Shown here one piece after another: positions 25,248 to 34,171 of a stretch of 64,000 nucleotides of DNA. The translations under genes were made by a program, and so were the position numbers. Source of the stretch: Fidelibacterota bacterium 408169 (GTDB lineage Bacteria; Fidelibacterota; Marinisomatia; Marinisomatales; TCS55); NCBI GenBank assembly GCA_002256485.1, contig NNSG01000010.1:1-64000 (forward strand). Reading direction: 5' to 3'. The notes beneath the pieces are model-generated. The model was not told the DNA's origin, did not search any database, and saw only the letters and a program-made list of their open reading frames with translations. Each line of letters opens with the position of its first letter. Positions within the stretch are counted from its first letter, which is position 1.

Positions 25248-26651
25248 ATGGCATCAATAGAACAAAAATCCTCACGTCTAAATGAATTTTTAGAAAATCC
25301 TGAAAAAGGGCTATGGAAATTGTCCGTACCTGTCATGGCCGGTATGGGAATCCAAACATTATACACGATTGTTGATATGATTTTTATCGGTCGGCTTGGA
25401 GGTAAGTCCATTGCTGCAGTCGCTTTCAATATGCCGTTGTTCTTTTTTGTCCTTGGTTTAACCATGGGACTTGGATCTGGAGTTACAGCATCCATCGCAC
25501 GTTTCATAGGTGCAAACGATAAAGTTAATGCTGATAATAGCGCTGAGCATGCTGTTATTATGGGTTTGATAATTTCCATTTCTTTAACGACGATTGGGCT
25601 TGTTTGGGGACCGGATATACTTCGAGGCATTGGAGCAACAGATGATGTGATAAATATTAGTTGGTCCTATTTACGTGTTATTTGTATCGGATTACCATTT
25701 ATGGTGTTTTCCGCATTTTTCAGATCCATTTTAGTCGGGGAGGGAGATACAAAATTCCCCATGACAGTGGCAGCATTGGGTACGGTACTGAATATTATAT
25801 TGGATCCCATTTTTATTTTTACGTTGAAACTGGGAGTTGCTGGAGCAGCTTGGGCTACGGCTATCAGCCAGTTTATCGTATTTATCATTTTTATTTATAT
25901 GTTATTCATAAAAGAACATTCTTATATCACTTTCAGGATGAAGGATTTTTCTCCATCAAAATATATAGTAAGAGATATTGTAAAAGTTGGATTACCAGCA
26001 TCAATGTCTATGGTAATTATGTCCTTCGGTCAGCTCGTTTTCAACCGTATTTTAATACATTTTTCCACGGACGCTGTAGCCGCGTATCAAATTGGAGGCC
26101 GAATTGATATGGTCATTTTCTTGCCAATCATGTCCATTTCTTACGGCTTAACAACTTTGGTGGGTATGTTTTTTGGTGCAAAAAGGATGGGTAAAGCAAA
26201 ACACATTATTTATTATGGATTAAGTCGATCATTTATGATTGCTATAATTATGTCATCGTTAGTGTATTTGAATGCTCCAATATTAGTTTCAATCTTCACA
26301 GATATTCAATATATCCAGGATACAGCTATCACGTATTTGCGGCTCTTGTCTTTAGTGTATCCATTTGTTGCGATTGCCATGCCAGCCGGACGAATTTTAC
26401 AAGGATTCGGTTTAGGTTTGCCCACGTTAGTTATTACCCTTATTCGAGTCCTTTTAGTAGCTTCACCGTTATCTTTATATTTTATTTTCATTCAAAACAG
26501 ACCTGTTGAATGGGTATGGTATTCCATGATGGTTTCAACAGTGGTAGCATTTGTGGTTGCCGTTGGTTGGGTTTTGTGGGCTTTAAAAAAATATACATTT
26601 CAACCTTTAGGAGTTCAACATGAAAAAACTCAGCTTGAGCCAAATCAATGA
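25248..26651 (+). CDS. MATE-family multidrug/Na+ exporter
   Basis: 467 residues from the ATG at 25248, eight bases after the previous stop; a longer frame from 25182 would overlap the transporter gene and adds no family sequence. Twelve helices. Motifs include PVMAGMGIQTLYTIVDMIFIGRLGG in the first repeat and VKVGLPASMSMVIMSFGQLVFNRIL in the second, typical of MATE exporters (NorM/DinF class). The end overlaps the pterin dehydratase start by 32 bases. Confidence 0.92.
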   Translation: MASIEQKSSRLNEFLENPEKGLWKLSVPVMAGMGIQTLYTIVDMIFIGRLGGKSIAAVAFNMPLFFFVLGLTMGLGSGVTASIARFIGANDKVNADNSAEHAVIMGLIISISLTTIGLVWGPDILRGIGATDDVINISWSYLRVICIGLPFMVFSAFFRSILVGEGDTKFPMTVAALGTVLNIILDPIFIFTLKLGVAGAAWATAISQFIVFIIFIYMLFIKEHSYITFRMKDFSPSKYIVRDIVKVGLPASMSMVIMSFGQLVFNRILIHFSTDAVAAYQIGGRIDMVIFLPIMSISYGLTTLVGMFFGAKRMGKAKHIIYYGLSRSFMIAIIMSSLVYLNAPILVSIFTDIQYIQDTAITYLRLLSLVYPFVAIAMPAGRILQGFGLGLPTLVITLIRVLLVASPLSLYFIFIQNRPVEWVWYSMMVSTVVAFVVAVGWVLWALKKYTFQPLGVQHEKTQLEPNQ

Positions 26652-26904
26652 GCAATTAATAGATCTTCCGGGCTGGGCATTTGCAAATGATGCACTACAC
26701 AAGGAACTATCATTTGATTCATATCTGCATGGAATCAACTTTGTAAAACAATTAGCTGATAAAGCTGAAGAACATAATCATCATCCAGATTTGACTGTTG
26801 GCTGGTGCAAGGTTGGAGTAACTTTTACAACGCACGATTCAGGCGGTGTAACAGAAAATGATTTCATTATGGCAAAAAAAGTAGAATTATTATTAAATGA
26901 CTGA
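26620..26904 (+). CDS. phhB: Pterin-4a-carbinolamine dehydratase
   Basis: 94 residues covering the whole small enzyme. The signature DKAEEHNHHPDLTVGWCKVGVTFTTHDSGGVTENDFIMA contains the active-site His-His-Pro, the Trp and the distal His/Asp. The enzyme dehydrates 4a-hydroxy-tetrahydropterin after aromatic amino acid hydroxylation; in some bacteria it supports Moco or folate metabolism. The start lies inside the MATE gene and the end overlaps livH by eight bases, so its translation is coupled on both sides. No phenylalanine hydroxylase is visible in the window. Confidence 0.92.
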   Translation: MKKLSLSQINEQLIDLPGWAFANDALHKELSFDSYLHGINFVKQLADKAEEHNHHPDLTVGWCKVGVTFTTHDSGGVTENDFIMAKKVELLLND

Positions 26905-27826
26905 ACTCATCACAGGATTATTACAGGAATCCATCAGCGGTATTGCTCTGGGCTGCATTTATGCACTCATTGCATTAGGCTTTACGTTAATCTATAAAGC
27001 AACAGAAGTAGTGAACTTTGCACAAGGTGAGCTGATGATGGTAGGTGCTTATGTTAACTTCTTTTTTGTAACTACATTTATTTCATCTGCAGGAGAGCCA
27101 ACACTTTGGACATTTATTGTTGCTTTAGCCGGGAGTATTATTTTTGCGTTGGCCTTTGGTTGGTTGTTAGATTTAATCATTAACAGGCCTATGAAAGATG
27201 AGCCCATTTTTTCTATCATTATGGCCACGATCAGTTTATCAATAATCCTCCGTGCTTTAGTTGCTATTATTGCAGGACCCATGAGCCTTTTGCCCATTTC
27301 ACCTTTTGGTGAAGGAGTCTTTTCATTTGGAGGTATTGTTATTTCCATTTTGGATACGTTTATTATAGGCAGTGCAGTTATTTTAGTTATTTTATTTTAT
27401 TATTTCTTTAATAAAACACGATGGGGTGTGGCCATGCAGGCTACTTCAGAAGATCCCATTGCTGCACAACTGATGGGGATCCCCGTAAATCGGGTAAATT
27501 CTCTTGTTTGGATCTTTTCAGCTTTAGTGGCAACTATAAGCGGAATTTTGCTTGCACCGAAATTATCTTTATTGGACACCACAATGGGGTTTCTCGGATT
27601 GAAGGCATTTCCTGCAGCTGTTTTAGGAGGCTTTGGCTCTATTGCCGGTGCAATAGTTGGAGGCGTAATAATGGGCGTTATAGAAACAATCAGTATAGGA
27701 ACATTGTCATTCCATTATGTGTGGATAAAAGAAATAAATGATATTATTGTTTGGATTGTACTCATTGCTGTTTTAATGATTAAACCGGATGGTTTATTTG
27801 GTGTTGAGAAAGTGAAAAAAGTTTGA
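26897..27826 (+). CDS. livH: Branched-chain amino acid-type ABC transporter permease LivH
   Basis: 309 residues, eight to nine helices. N-terminal ISGIALGCIYALIALGFTLIYKATEVVNFAQGE is the LivH signature, and the C-terminal half has LKAFPAAVLGGFGSIAGAIVGG. It is one of two permeases of the HAAT-type importer. The ATG overlaps the pterin dehydratase end by eight bases, and its TGA shares one base with the livM ATG at 27826. Confidence 0.94.
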   Translation: MTELITGLLQESISGIALGCIYALIALGFTLIYKATEVVNFAQGELMMVGAYVNFFFVTTFISSAGEPTLWTFIVALAGSIIFALAFGWLLDLIINRPMKDEPIFSIIMATISLSIILRALVAIIAGPMSLLPISPFGEGVFSFGGIVISILDTFIIGSAVILVILFYYFFNKTRWGVAMQATSEDPIAAQLMGIPVNRVNSLVWIFSALVATISGILLAPKLSLLDTTMGFLGLKAFPAAVLGGFGSIAGAIVGGVIMGVIETISIGTLSFHYVWIKEINDIIVWIVLIAVLMIKPDGLFGVEKVKKV

Positions 27827-28857
27827 TGAAAGATCGCTACGAAGACGAAAATTTACATTGGATACCGGTATTAATTACTTTGGTAATTTTGTTACCCTTT
27901 GTAATTCAAGGACTGACATATAGTTATAAATATTATTTATTTGTACTAAATATTGCTGGAATCTATATAATTCTTACAGTTGGATTGGATTTGTTAAGCG
28001 GTTATACAGGTCTCATTTCTTTAGGTCATGCTGCATTTTTAGCTATTGGTGCATATTCATCAGCTATACTGGTTGACCAGTTTGGAATCCCATTTTTTCT
28101 TTCCATGATTATTTCACCTCTCATTGCTGGATTGTTTGGTTTGGTGTTTGGTTTTCCTGCTTTACGCATCACAGGTATGTACTTGGGGCTTACTACAATG
28201 GGCTTTGGTTTTATTGTTAAGCGCCTGATTATCGCCTTGAGGGAATGGACACATGGTGCAGGTGGTTTGGATGTATCTTATCCTGTCATTTTTGGTTATA
28301 CAATCAGAACAGACTGGGACAACTATTATCTTATTTACTTTTTTGCTGTATTAGCTATTGTTGCAGGCAGGCGAATTGGTAAATCAAAAATTGGTCGAGC
28401 TTTCATGGCCATTCGGGATTCTGAACAAGCTGCAGAAGCATCGAGTGTCAATCTGGCAAAATACAAAATGCTCGCATTTTTTATTTCTGGCCTTTTTGCC
28501 GGCTTTGCCGGAGTACTTTTTGCCCATACCAATCATTTTATTTCCACGGATCATTTTGATATGCTTTTATCCATATATTTTATTATCATGGTGTTGGTGG
28601 GAGGTGTTAGTTCTATTTATGGTGCTGTATTGGGTACGTTGTTTATCGTCTTGCTGGATAACTTATTTGTCCCTTTGTTAGAAGATTGGATACACGTATT
28701 TTTCAATACAGAAACAGGAGATATTCAATCACTCATTTTCGGTCTCGTTATGTTTTTGTTTATTATATTCCAACCCATGGGTTTGTATGGAATGTGGTTA
28801 AAAATGAGAATTTATTGGAAATTATTTCCCTTCAATCCGCGAAAACGATTTACATAA
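27826..28857 (+). CDS. livM: Branched-chain amino acid-type ABC transporter permease LivM
   Basis: 343 residues from the ATG at 27826, which overlaps the livH stop; an in-frame TTG one codon earlier is less likely. The family motifs LDLLSGYTGLISLGHAAFLAIGAY, GDSEQAAEASSVNLAKYK (with RD before it) and FISTDHFDMLLSIYFIIMVLVGG are all present. It is the partner permease of LivH. Confidence 0.94.
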   Translation: MKDRYEDENLHWIPVLITLVILLPFVIQGLTYSYKYYLFVLNIAGIYIILTVGLDLLSGYTGLISLGHAAFLAIGAYSSAILVDQFGIPFFLSMIISPLIAGLFGLVFGFPALRITGMYLGLTTMGFGFIVKRLIIALREWTHGAGGLDVSYPVIFGYTIRTDWDNYYLIYFFAVLAIVAGRRIGKSKIGRAFMAIRDSEQAAEASSVNLAKYKMLAFFISGLFAGFAGVLFAHTNHFISTDHFDMLLSIYFIIMVLVGGVSSIYGAVLGTLFIVLLDNLFVPLLEDWIHVFFNTETGDIQSLIFGLVMFLFIIFQPMGLYGMWLKMRIYWKLFPFNPRKRFT

Positions 28858-28880
28858 TTAACTAACAAGGAGATGTAATC

Positions 28881-30047
28881 ATGAAAAAAATGACAGGATT
28901 ATTGATCAGTATACTTTTGCTGCTTACAGCATGCGGAAAGCAGGCTCCTGCACCGGGTGTAACTGATACGGAAATCTTAATTGGTAACATTCAGGATTTG
29001 AGCGGTCCAATGAAAGAATTGGGTGCTGTATTACCTGCCGGTTCCAATTTATATTTTCGGCATGTTAATGAACAGGGAGGGGTACATGGTCGGCAGATTA
29101 AAATGATTGTGGAAGATCATCAATACAATCCTCAAAAGGCTGTTACTTCTGCAAAGAAATTGATTGAAAAAGATCAAGTATTTTGCTTGTATCATGTTAT
29201 AGGTACTTCACCATGTGAAGCGTTGCGTCCCTTATTGGCAGAAACAGGAACACCGCTTATTGCTCCTGCTACCCAGTCTGGGACAATGTCCGATATGTCA
29301 CGTCCGGCAAGTGACCTAATTTTTCATACGGATACGGGTTATGATAAACAAACTCGAATTCTTGTAGATCATATCTTGAGTGAAGATGCCAATGCAAAAA
29401 TAGGTGTGATTTACCAAGATGATGATTATGGTGAAAATGTATTGAAAGGTGCAGCAGAAGTTGAACAAGCAACAGGTACATCCATACAGAAAGAAGCCTA
29501 TCAACGTGGAGCAACAGATTTTGCCGGTCAGGTTGGTAATCTGATTAAGGGTGGAGTAAACCATGTGATTATTGCAGGTGTAGTGAAAGAACCTATTATT
29601 GTAATGAAGACTGCAGCTGCAATGGGATTTTCACCCCAGTTTTATGGTACAAGTCCCACCATGGATCATCGTGTAGCGCTTGCAGCTGGACCTGCCGGGG
29701 AAGGGTTTATTGCAGCTAACTTTGCCAATTTATGGAATTCAGATGCGCCTGGTGCAGTAGAGTATAGAGAACTGTGTGCAAAATACGAAGTACCTGAAGC
29801 TTATATGGGTATGTATCATTTCTATGGATTCATTACAGCAAAAGTTCTTGTTGAAGGTCTGGAAAGAGCCGGAAAAAATCCCACTAGAAAACGCTTAGTG
29901 AATGGATTGGAAACGCTGAATAAATGGGATTCTGGTGCATTCCCGCCAATCACATACAGTTCAAGTGATCATGCCGGAACAGAATCTGTGGTTCTTGTTC
30001 AAGTTAAAGAAGGCGTGCAGACTGTTATTTCTGACTGGGTTGACTAA
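28881..30047 (+). CDS. livK: Branched-chain amino acid-type substrate-binding lipoprotein
   Basis: 388 residues. The signal peptide ends in the lipobox LLTAC with Cys18 as the lipidation site. The mature protein is a type I periplasmic binding protein: EILIGNIQDLSGPMKELG at the start, NEQGGVHGRQIKMIVEDHQYNPQKAV, and IGVIYQDDDYGENVLKGA. AAGGAG precedes the ATG. Ligand specificity cannot be read from the sequence; the downstream acyl-CoA synthetase makes an acid ligand as likely as an amino acid. A strong terminator follows at 30063. Confidence 0.93.
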   Translation: MKKMTGLLISILLLLTACGKQAPAPGVTDTEILIGNIQDLSGPMKELGAVLPAGSNLYFRHVNEQGGVHGRQIKMIVEDHQYNPQKAVTSAKKLIEKDQVFCLYHVIGTSPCEALRPLLAETGTPLIAPATQSGTMSDMSRPASDLIFHTDTGYDKQTRILVDHILSEDANAKIGVIYQDDDYGENVLKGAAEVEQATGTSIQKEAYQRGATDFAGQVGNLIKGGVNHVIIAGVVKEPIIVMKTAAAMGFSPQFYGTSPTMDHRVALAAGPAGEGFIAANFANLWNSDAPGAVEYRELCAKYEVPEAYMGMYHFYGFITAKVLVEGLERAGKNPTRKRLVNGLETLNKWDSGAFPPITYSSSDHAGTESVVLVQVKEGVQTVISDWVD

Positions 30048-30062
30048 AAACAACTAAATCAT

Positions 30063-30095
30063 AAAGCCCTCGGTTTTTTATCGGGGGCTTTTTTT
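30063..30095 (+). terminator. Rho-independent terminator inside the liv operon
   Basis: AAAGCCCTCG (30063-30072) pairs with CGGGGGCTTT (30082-30091) with one G-T wobble, and a T-run covers 30089-30095. It is the clearest intrinsic terminator in the window. The livG ATG (30099) begins only four bases after the T-run, so ATPase genes read from the same promoter need read-through. Confidence 0.9.
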
Positions 30096-30098
30096 GTC

Positions 30099-30860
30099 AT
30101 GGCTGACTTGCAAATTAAAAATCTACACATGCATTTTTCAGGTGTTGTAGCTCTGAATGGTGTATCATTTGATGTAAAAGAAGGTGAAATATTTTCTTTA
30201 ATAGGACCTAATGGTTCTGGGAAATCTACTCTGTTTAATTGTGTAAATGGGTTTAATAAACCACAGGATGGCTCAATATTTTTTGGTGGTGAAAACCTGT
30301 TAAAGAAACAACCTCACCAAATTTTGAATAAAGGAATTTCCAGAACATTTCAAAATATCCAAAATGTTCCCTATATGACAATATTGGACAATATTTTACT
30401 GGGCGCTCATCACAGGATTGATAATAAATCAACAATGAAGCGATTATTTACAAAGGAACAGCGATTTGTAGAAGAATCTATGGGGTTGGAAATTTTAGAT
30501 TTTTTGGGGATTGTTAATTATGAACAAAAGTATATGATTGGCCAACCTTATGGAATTCAAAAATTGACTGAAATAGCTCGAGCATTGATTGGTAAACCAA
30601 AGCTGGTCCTTATGGATGAACCAGCTGCAGGGATGAATGACCAGGAGACACAAGAGATTGCCAAAATTATTACTGAAATCAGGGATGACTTGGGTATAAC
30701 CGTTCTGGTAGTTGAACATGATATGAGTTTGGTGATGAGTATATCAGATCGTATTTGTGTATTGGATTCCGGGAATATTTTGGCAATAGGCGAACCGGAA
30801 GAAGTCAAAAACCACCCTGATGTAATCAAAGCATTTCTAGGAGATTCTGCAGATGCTTAA
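30099..30860 (+). CDS. livG: ABC transporter ATP-binding protein LivG
   Basis: 253 residues. Walker A GPNGSGKST, signature region YGIQKLTEIARALIGKPKLVLMDEPAAGMN (Walker B LVLMDEP), and VVEHDMSLVMSISDRICVLDSG are the LivG pattern. The canonical LSGGQ signature is altered to PYGIQK, as often in LivG. There is no ribosome site free of the terminator: the only G-rich sequence upstream is the 3' arm of the stem. It overlaps livF by eight bases. Confidence 0.94.
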   Translation: MADLQIKNLHMHFSGVVALNGVSFDVKEGEIFSLIGPNGSGKSTLFNCVNGFNKPQDGSIFFGGENLLKKQPHQILNKGISRTFQNIQNVPYMTILDNILLGAHHRIDNKSTMKRLFTKEQRFVEESMGLEILDFLGIVNYEQKYMIGQPYGIQKLTEIARALIGKPKLVLMDEPAAGMNDQETQEIAKIITEIRDDLGITVLVVEHDMSLVMSISDRICVLDSGNILAIGEPEEVKNHPDVIKAFLGDSADA

Positions 30861-31596
30861 AATGGTTGGAGTTGAAACGTACTACGGAAAAGTAAAAGCA
30901 CTCCACGGCGTTTCTTTAAACGTAAATGAAGGTCAGTTGGTAACAATATTGGGTGCAAATGGTGCCGGGAAAACTACAATACTCAAAACCATAAGTGGAT
31001 TGGTTGAACCTGAATGCGGAACCATCCATTTTGATAATAAACGTATTGACAATAAAAATCCCGAAGAAATAGTAGCGATGGGAATCAGCCATGTTCCCGA
31101 GTGGCGCAGGATATTCCCAGAATTAACAGTTTACGAAAACTTGCTTATGGGAGGCTTTCTGATCAAGAATAAGGATTTGCTGCAGGAACGAATGGAAGAA
31201 TCGTTTCAGCATTTTCCAATCCTCAAAAAGCGACAAACTCAAATTGCAGGAACCATGAGTGGGGGAGAGCAGCAAATGCTGGCTATTTCCCGGGCATTAA
31301 TGCTTAAACCAAAATTATTGCTATTGGATGAACCATCACTTGGCTTATCCCCTTTACTTGTTCAAGATATTTTTAATACTATTAAGGAACTTCATAAATC
31401 CGGAGTAACAATATTGCTAGTTGAACAAAATGTAAACCATGCACTGAAAATTGCGGATTACGGTTATGTTTTAACAACCGGGAAAATTTTCCTAAGTGGT
31501 ACATATGAAGAATTATTGGATGAGGAAAAAGTACGGGAACAGTATTTGGGTGAAGGTAAATATGTACGTAGGTCCAAATTATGGAGCGGGCGATGA
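30853..31596 (+). CDS. livF: ABC transporter ATP-binding protein LivF
   Basis: 247 residues. Walker A GANGAGKTT, signature MSGGEQQMLAISRALMLKPKLLLLDEPSLGLSP and the D/H-loop LLVEQNVNHALKIADYGYVL are typical LivF. The Gln-loop region HVPEWRRIFPELTVYENL is the usual family segment. The TGA overlaps the acyl-CoA synthetase ATG at 31593 (ATGA). Confidence 0.95.
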   Translation: MLKMVGVETYYGKVKALHGVSLNVNEGQLVTILGANGAGKTTILKTISGLVEPECGTIHFDNKRIDNKNPEEIVAMGISHVPEWRRIFPELTVYENLLMGGFLIKNKDLLQERMEESFQHFPILKKRQTQIAGTMSGGEQQMLAISRALMLKPKLLLLDEPSLGLSPLLVQDIFNTIKELHKSGVTILLVEQNVNHALKIADYGYVLTTGKIFLSGTYEELLDEEKVREQYLGEGKYVRRSKLWSGR

Positions 31597-33425
31597 AAAC
31601 ACCAGATTTATCATTATATGATACTGTTCCAAAGTTGTTTTGGTATAATGTTGAAAATTATGGGGATGACATTACTACGTGGCAAAAAGAAAAAGGTGTT
31701 TGGAAATCTATCACCTGGAATGATTATGGTCAGAGAGTATTGGATGTTGCTAATGCATTATTGGATGCTGGAATTCAAAAGGGAGATAAAGTTTCTATTT
31801 TAAGCCAGACTCGTTTTGAGTGGGTAGTGGTAGATTTAGCCATTATGTCTATTGGCGCGGTTACTGCTCCAATATATCATTCTAATACAGAAGAACAAGT
31901 CCATTATATTGCAGACCATAGTGAATCACAATTTATTTTTGTTGAAGACCAGGAACAGTTAGATAAAATATTGTCGATTTGGGGCAGTCTACCAAATATA
32001 AAACACGTAATTGTTTTTGATAAATATTTACCATCAAATCTTCCAAATGTAATGCATCTATGCGACTTTATAGATAAAGGTATCAAATACGGCAAAAATA
32101 ATTCAAGTCAATTTTTAGATAGGATGAAAGCTGGAAAAGAAGAAGATTTAATAAGTTTCATTTATACATCAGGCACAACCGGACACCCAAAAGCTGGAAT
32201 GATAAGCAGCTATAATGTGATTAGTGTAATTAAACATTTACAATCCTTATTTGATATTAGTCGGGATGATATGAGTATTGCCTATTTACCTTTGGCTCAT
32301 ATAGCTGAAAGGGATTTAGGCCATTTTGTAAAATTGTATTCAGGTTATGCTACGGTTTTTGCTGAAAGTTTAGAAGATATGCCGGCCAATCTTCGTCAGT
32401 CAGGACCTACCGTAATGTTTGGGACTCCTAGGGTGTTTGAAAAATTTTATGCGCGGATTTCCACAGGAATAAAAGATGCTACCTGGGTTCAAAAAAAGAT
32501 CTACAATTGGGCTGTAAACGTTGGTAAGAAATATGTAGAAAAAAAAGATAAGAATCAGTCCATTTCATTGTTCTTAAAAATGAAACACGCATTGGCACAT
32601 TTCCTTATTTTTCAAAAAATTCATGATATTTTTGGAGGAAATATACGTTTTATGATTTCTGGTGCAGCCCCTATATCTCCTAAAATAATTCATTATTTCC
32701 ATTGGATTGGCCTTGATATTTATGAAGTGTATGGTATGACGGAAACAACTGGTATCATATCTTCTAACAGAATAGGAAATGTTAAAATTGGTTCAGTTGG
32801 ACAAATTTATCCTGATACTGAAGTACGTATTGCAGATGATGGAGAAATTTGCTGTCGGGGACCACAGAATATTGCAGGTTATTATCATAATGATGAAGCG
32901 ACTGCTGAATTATTAGTAAAAGATGAAGAAGGAATTGAATGGCTTCATACAGGTGATGTTGGCCATATTGATGAAGATGGATATTTATTCATTACAGATC
33001 GCAAAAAAGATTTAATAATTACAGCAGGGGGAAAAAATGTTGCTCCACAAAATATTGAAAATTTGTTAAAAACCAGCCCATATGTGAGCCAATCAATGGT
33101 ATATGGTGATAAGAAACCTTATTTGTCAGCGCTGGTTACATTGGATGAGGATGAAATTGCCAAATTTGCAAGGGACAGAAAAATTTTATATCAGGATTTG
33201 GCTGATTTAACGACAAAAAGTGAAGTGATTGATTTAATACACCATGAAATTTCCAGATTGAACAGGGAATTACCCAGTTACGAAACCATCAAGAAATTTC
33301 ATATTCTTGAAGAAGACTTTGATCAGGATAAGGATGAATTAACACCCACCATGAAAGTCCGCAGAAAAGTGGTTACAAAACGATATTATGATGTTTTGGA
33401 AAAATTATATGTCACAAATAATTAA
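31593..33425 (+). CDS. Long-chain acyl-CoA synthetase (AMP-forming)
   Basis: 610 residues from the ATG at 31593, chosen because it overlaps the livF stop as ATGA; a frame start at 31581 adds four residues. It is an ANL enzyme of the FadD15/long-chain type: SFIYTSGTTGHPKAGMIS, YEVYGMTETTGI, WLHTGDVG and ITDRKKDLIITAGGKNVAPQNIE. It activates a carboxylic acid with ATP to acyl-CoA. Placed last in the liv operon, it may trap the imported substrate as a CoA ester. Its ANL domain is related to the N-terminal part of the protein at 16998-21533. Confidence 0.92.
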   Translation: MKTPDLSLYDTVPKLFWYNVENYGDDITTWQKEKGVWKSITWNDYGQRVLDVANALLDAGIQKGDKVSILSQTRFEWVVVDLAIMSIGAVTAPIYHSNTEEQVHYIADHSESQFIFVEDQEQLDKILSIWGSLPNIKHVIVFDKYLPSNLPNVMHLCDFIDKGIKYGKNNSSQFLDRMKAGKEEDLISFIYTSGTTGHPKAGMISSYNVISVIKHLQSLFDISRDDMSIAYLPLAHIAERDLGHFVKLYSGYATVFAESLEDMPANLRQSGPTVMFGTPRVFEKFYARISTGIKDATWVQKKIYNWAVNVGKKYVEKKDKNQSISLFLKMKHALAHFLIFQKIHDIFGGNIRFMISGAAPISPKIIHYFHWIGLDIYEVYGMTETTGIISSNRIGNVKIGSVGQIYPDTEVRIADDGEICCRGPQNIAGYYHNDEATAELLVKDEEGIEWLHTGDVGHIDEDGYLFITDRKKDLIITAGGKNVAPQNIENLLKTSPYVSQSMVYGDKKPYLSALVTLDEDEIAKFARDRKILYQDLADLTTKSEVIDLIHHEISRLNRELPSYETIKKFHILEEDFDQDKDELTPTMKVRRKVVTKRYYDVLEKLYVTNN

Positions 33426-33434
33426 TAAATTTAT

Positions 33435-34169
33435 CTAATCAAACATTCTCAACAATTTATCTGGCATGATCCTTAATAGTGGGATCATCATTTTCATCTG
33501 CCAGGGAAAAACAAATGTTTTCTTACCCCTGTCAATAGCATTTACTATTTTTTCTACAGCCGTTTCAACGGGCAGTAAAAATGGCATCTTTTTTATTTCT
33601 GCTGTCATTGCAGTTTCAATAAACCCCGGGCAGATGGTTGTTACTTGAATATTATATTTGGAGAGTGTCAATCTCCAACTGTCTGCCATAAGCCTAATGT
33701 TTATCTTTGCTCCTGCATAACCTCCATGGTATGGTGCCCGTATAAATGATGCAACTGAACTGATATTTACCAAAATACCATTTTGTTGTTCTTTCATAGT
33801 GGGGATAAATGGAATGAGTGTATTCGTTACTCCTAATACATTTGTTTCTATAATATTATTGATAGCTGTTGAATCACCGCTCATCAGGTCATCATGACCG
33901 CCGATCCCTGCATTAGCTATAACCATATCAATTCCATCTGTTTTACTCATGAATTCATCAGCAGCATTTTTTGCAGTTAAACGGTCCTTTGCATCCACTT
34001 GATATACATATGCATTTCCCCCCAATTCTCTGCATTTATCTGCAACTGTGTTCAATTTTTCTTTTCTCCGTGCAGCGAGACCAATGATTGCTCCTCTTTT
34101 CGAATATATGTAAGCTAAATGTTCGCCGATACCGCTGCTGGCTCCGGAAATAAAAATGCGTTTACTCAT
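33435..34169 (-). CDS. Short-chain dehydrogenase/reductase
   Basis: 244 residues. It is a Rossmann fold with GASSGIGEHLA (nucleotide loop), IANAGIGG and NISSVASFIRAPYHGGYAGAK, the catalytic Ser-Tyr-x3-Lys. A basic stretch after beta-2 (AARRKEK) suggests NADP(H). It is the last gene of the minus-strand amino-sugar operon, two bases after the DUF5009 gene, and converges with the acyl-CoA synthetase. The substrate is not evident; a role in sugar metabolism is only suggested by context. Confidence 0.9.
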   Translation of the reverse strand: MSKRIFISGASSGIGEHLAYIYSKRGAIIGLAARRKEKLNTVADKCRELGGNAYVYQVDAKDRLTAKNAADEFMSKTDGIDMVIANAGIGGHDDLMSGDSTAINNIIETNVLGVTNTLIPFIPTMKEQQNGILVNISSVASFIRAPYHGGYAGAKINIRLMADSWRLTLSKYNIQVTTICPGFIETAMTAEIKKMPFLLPVETAVEKIVNAIDRGKKTFVFPWQMKMMIPLLRIMPDKLLRMFD

Positions 34170-34171
34170 GA

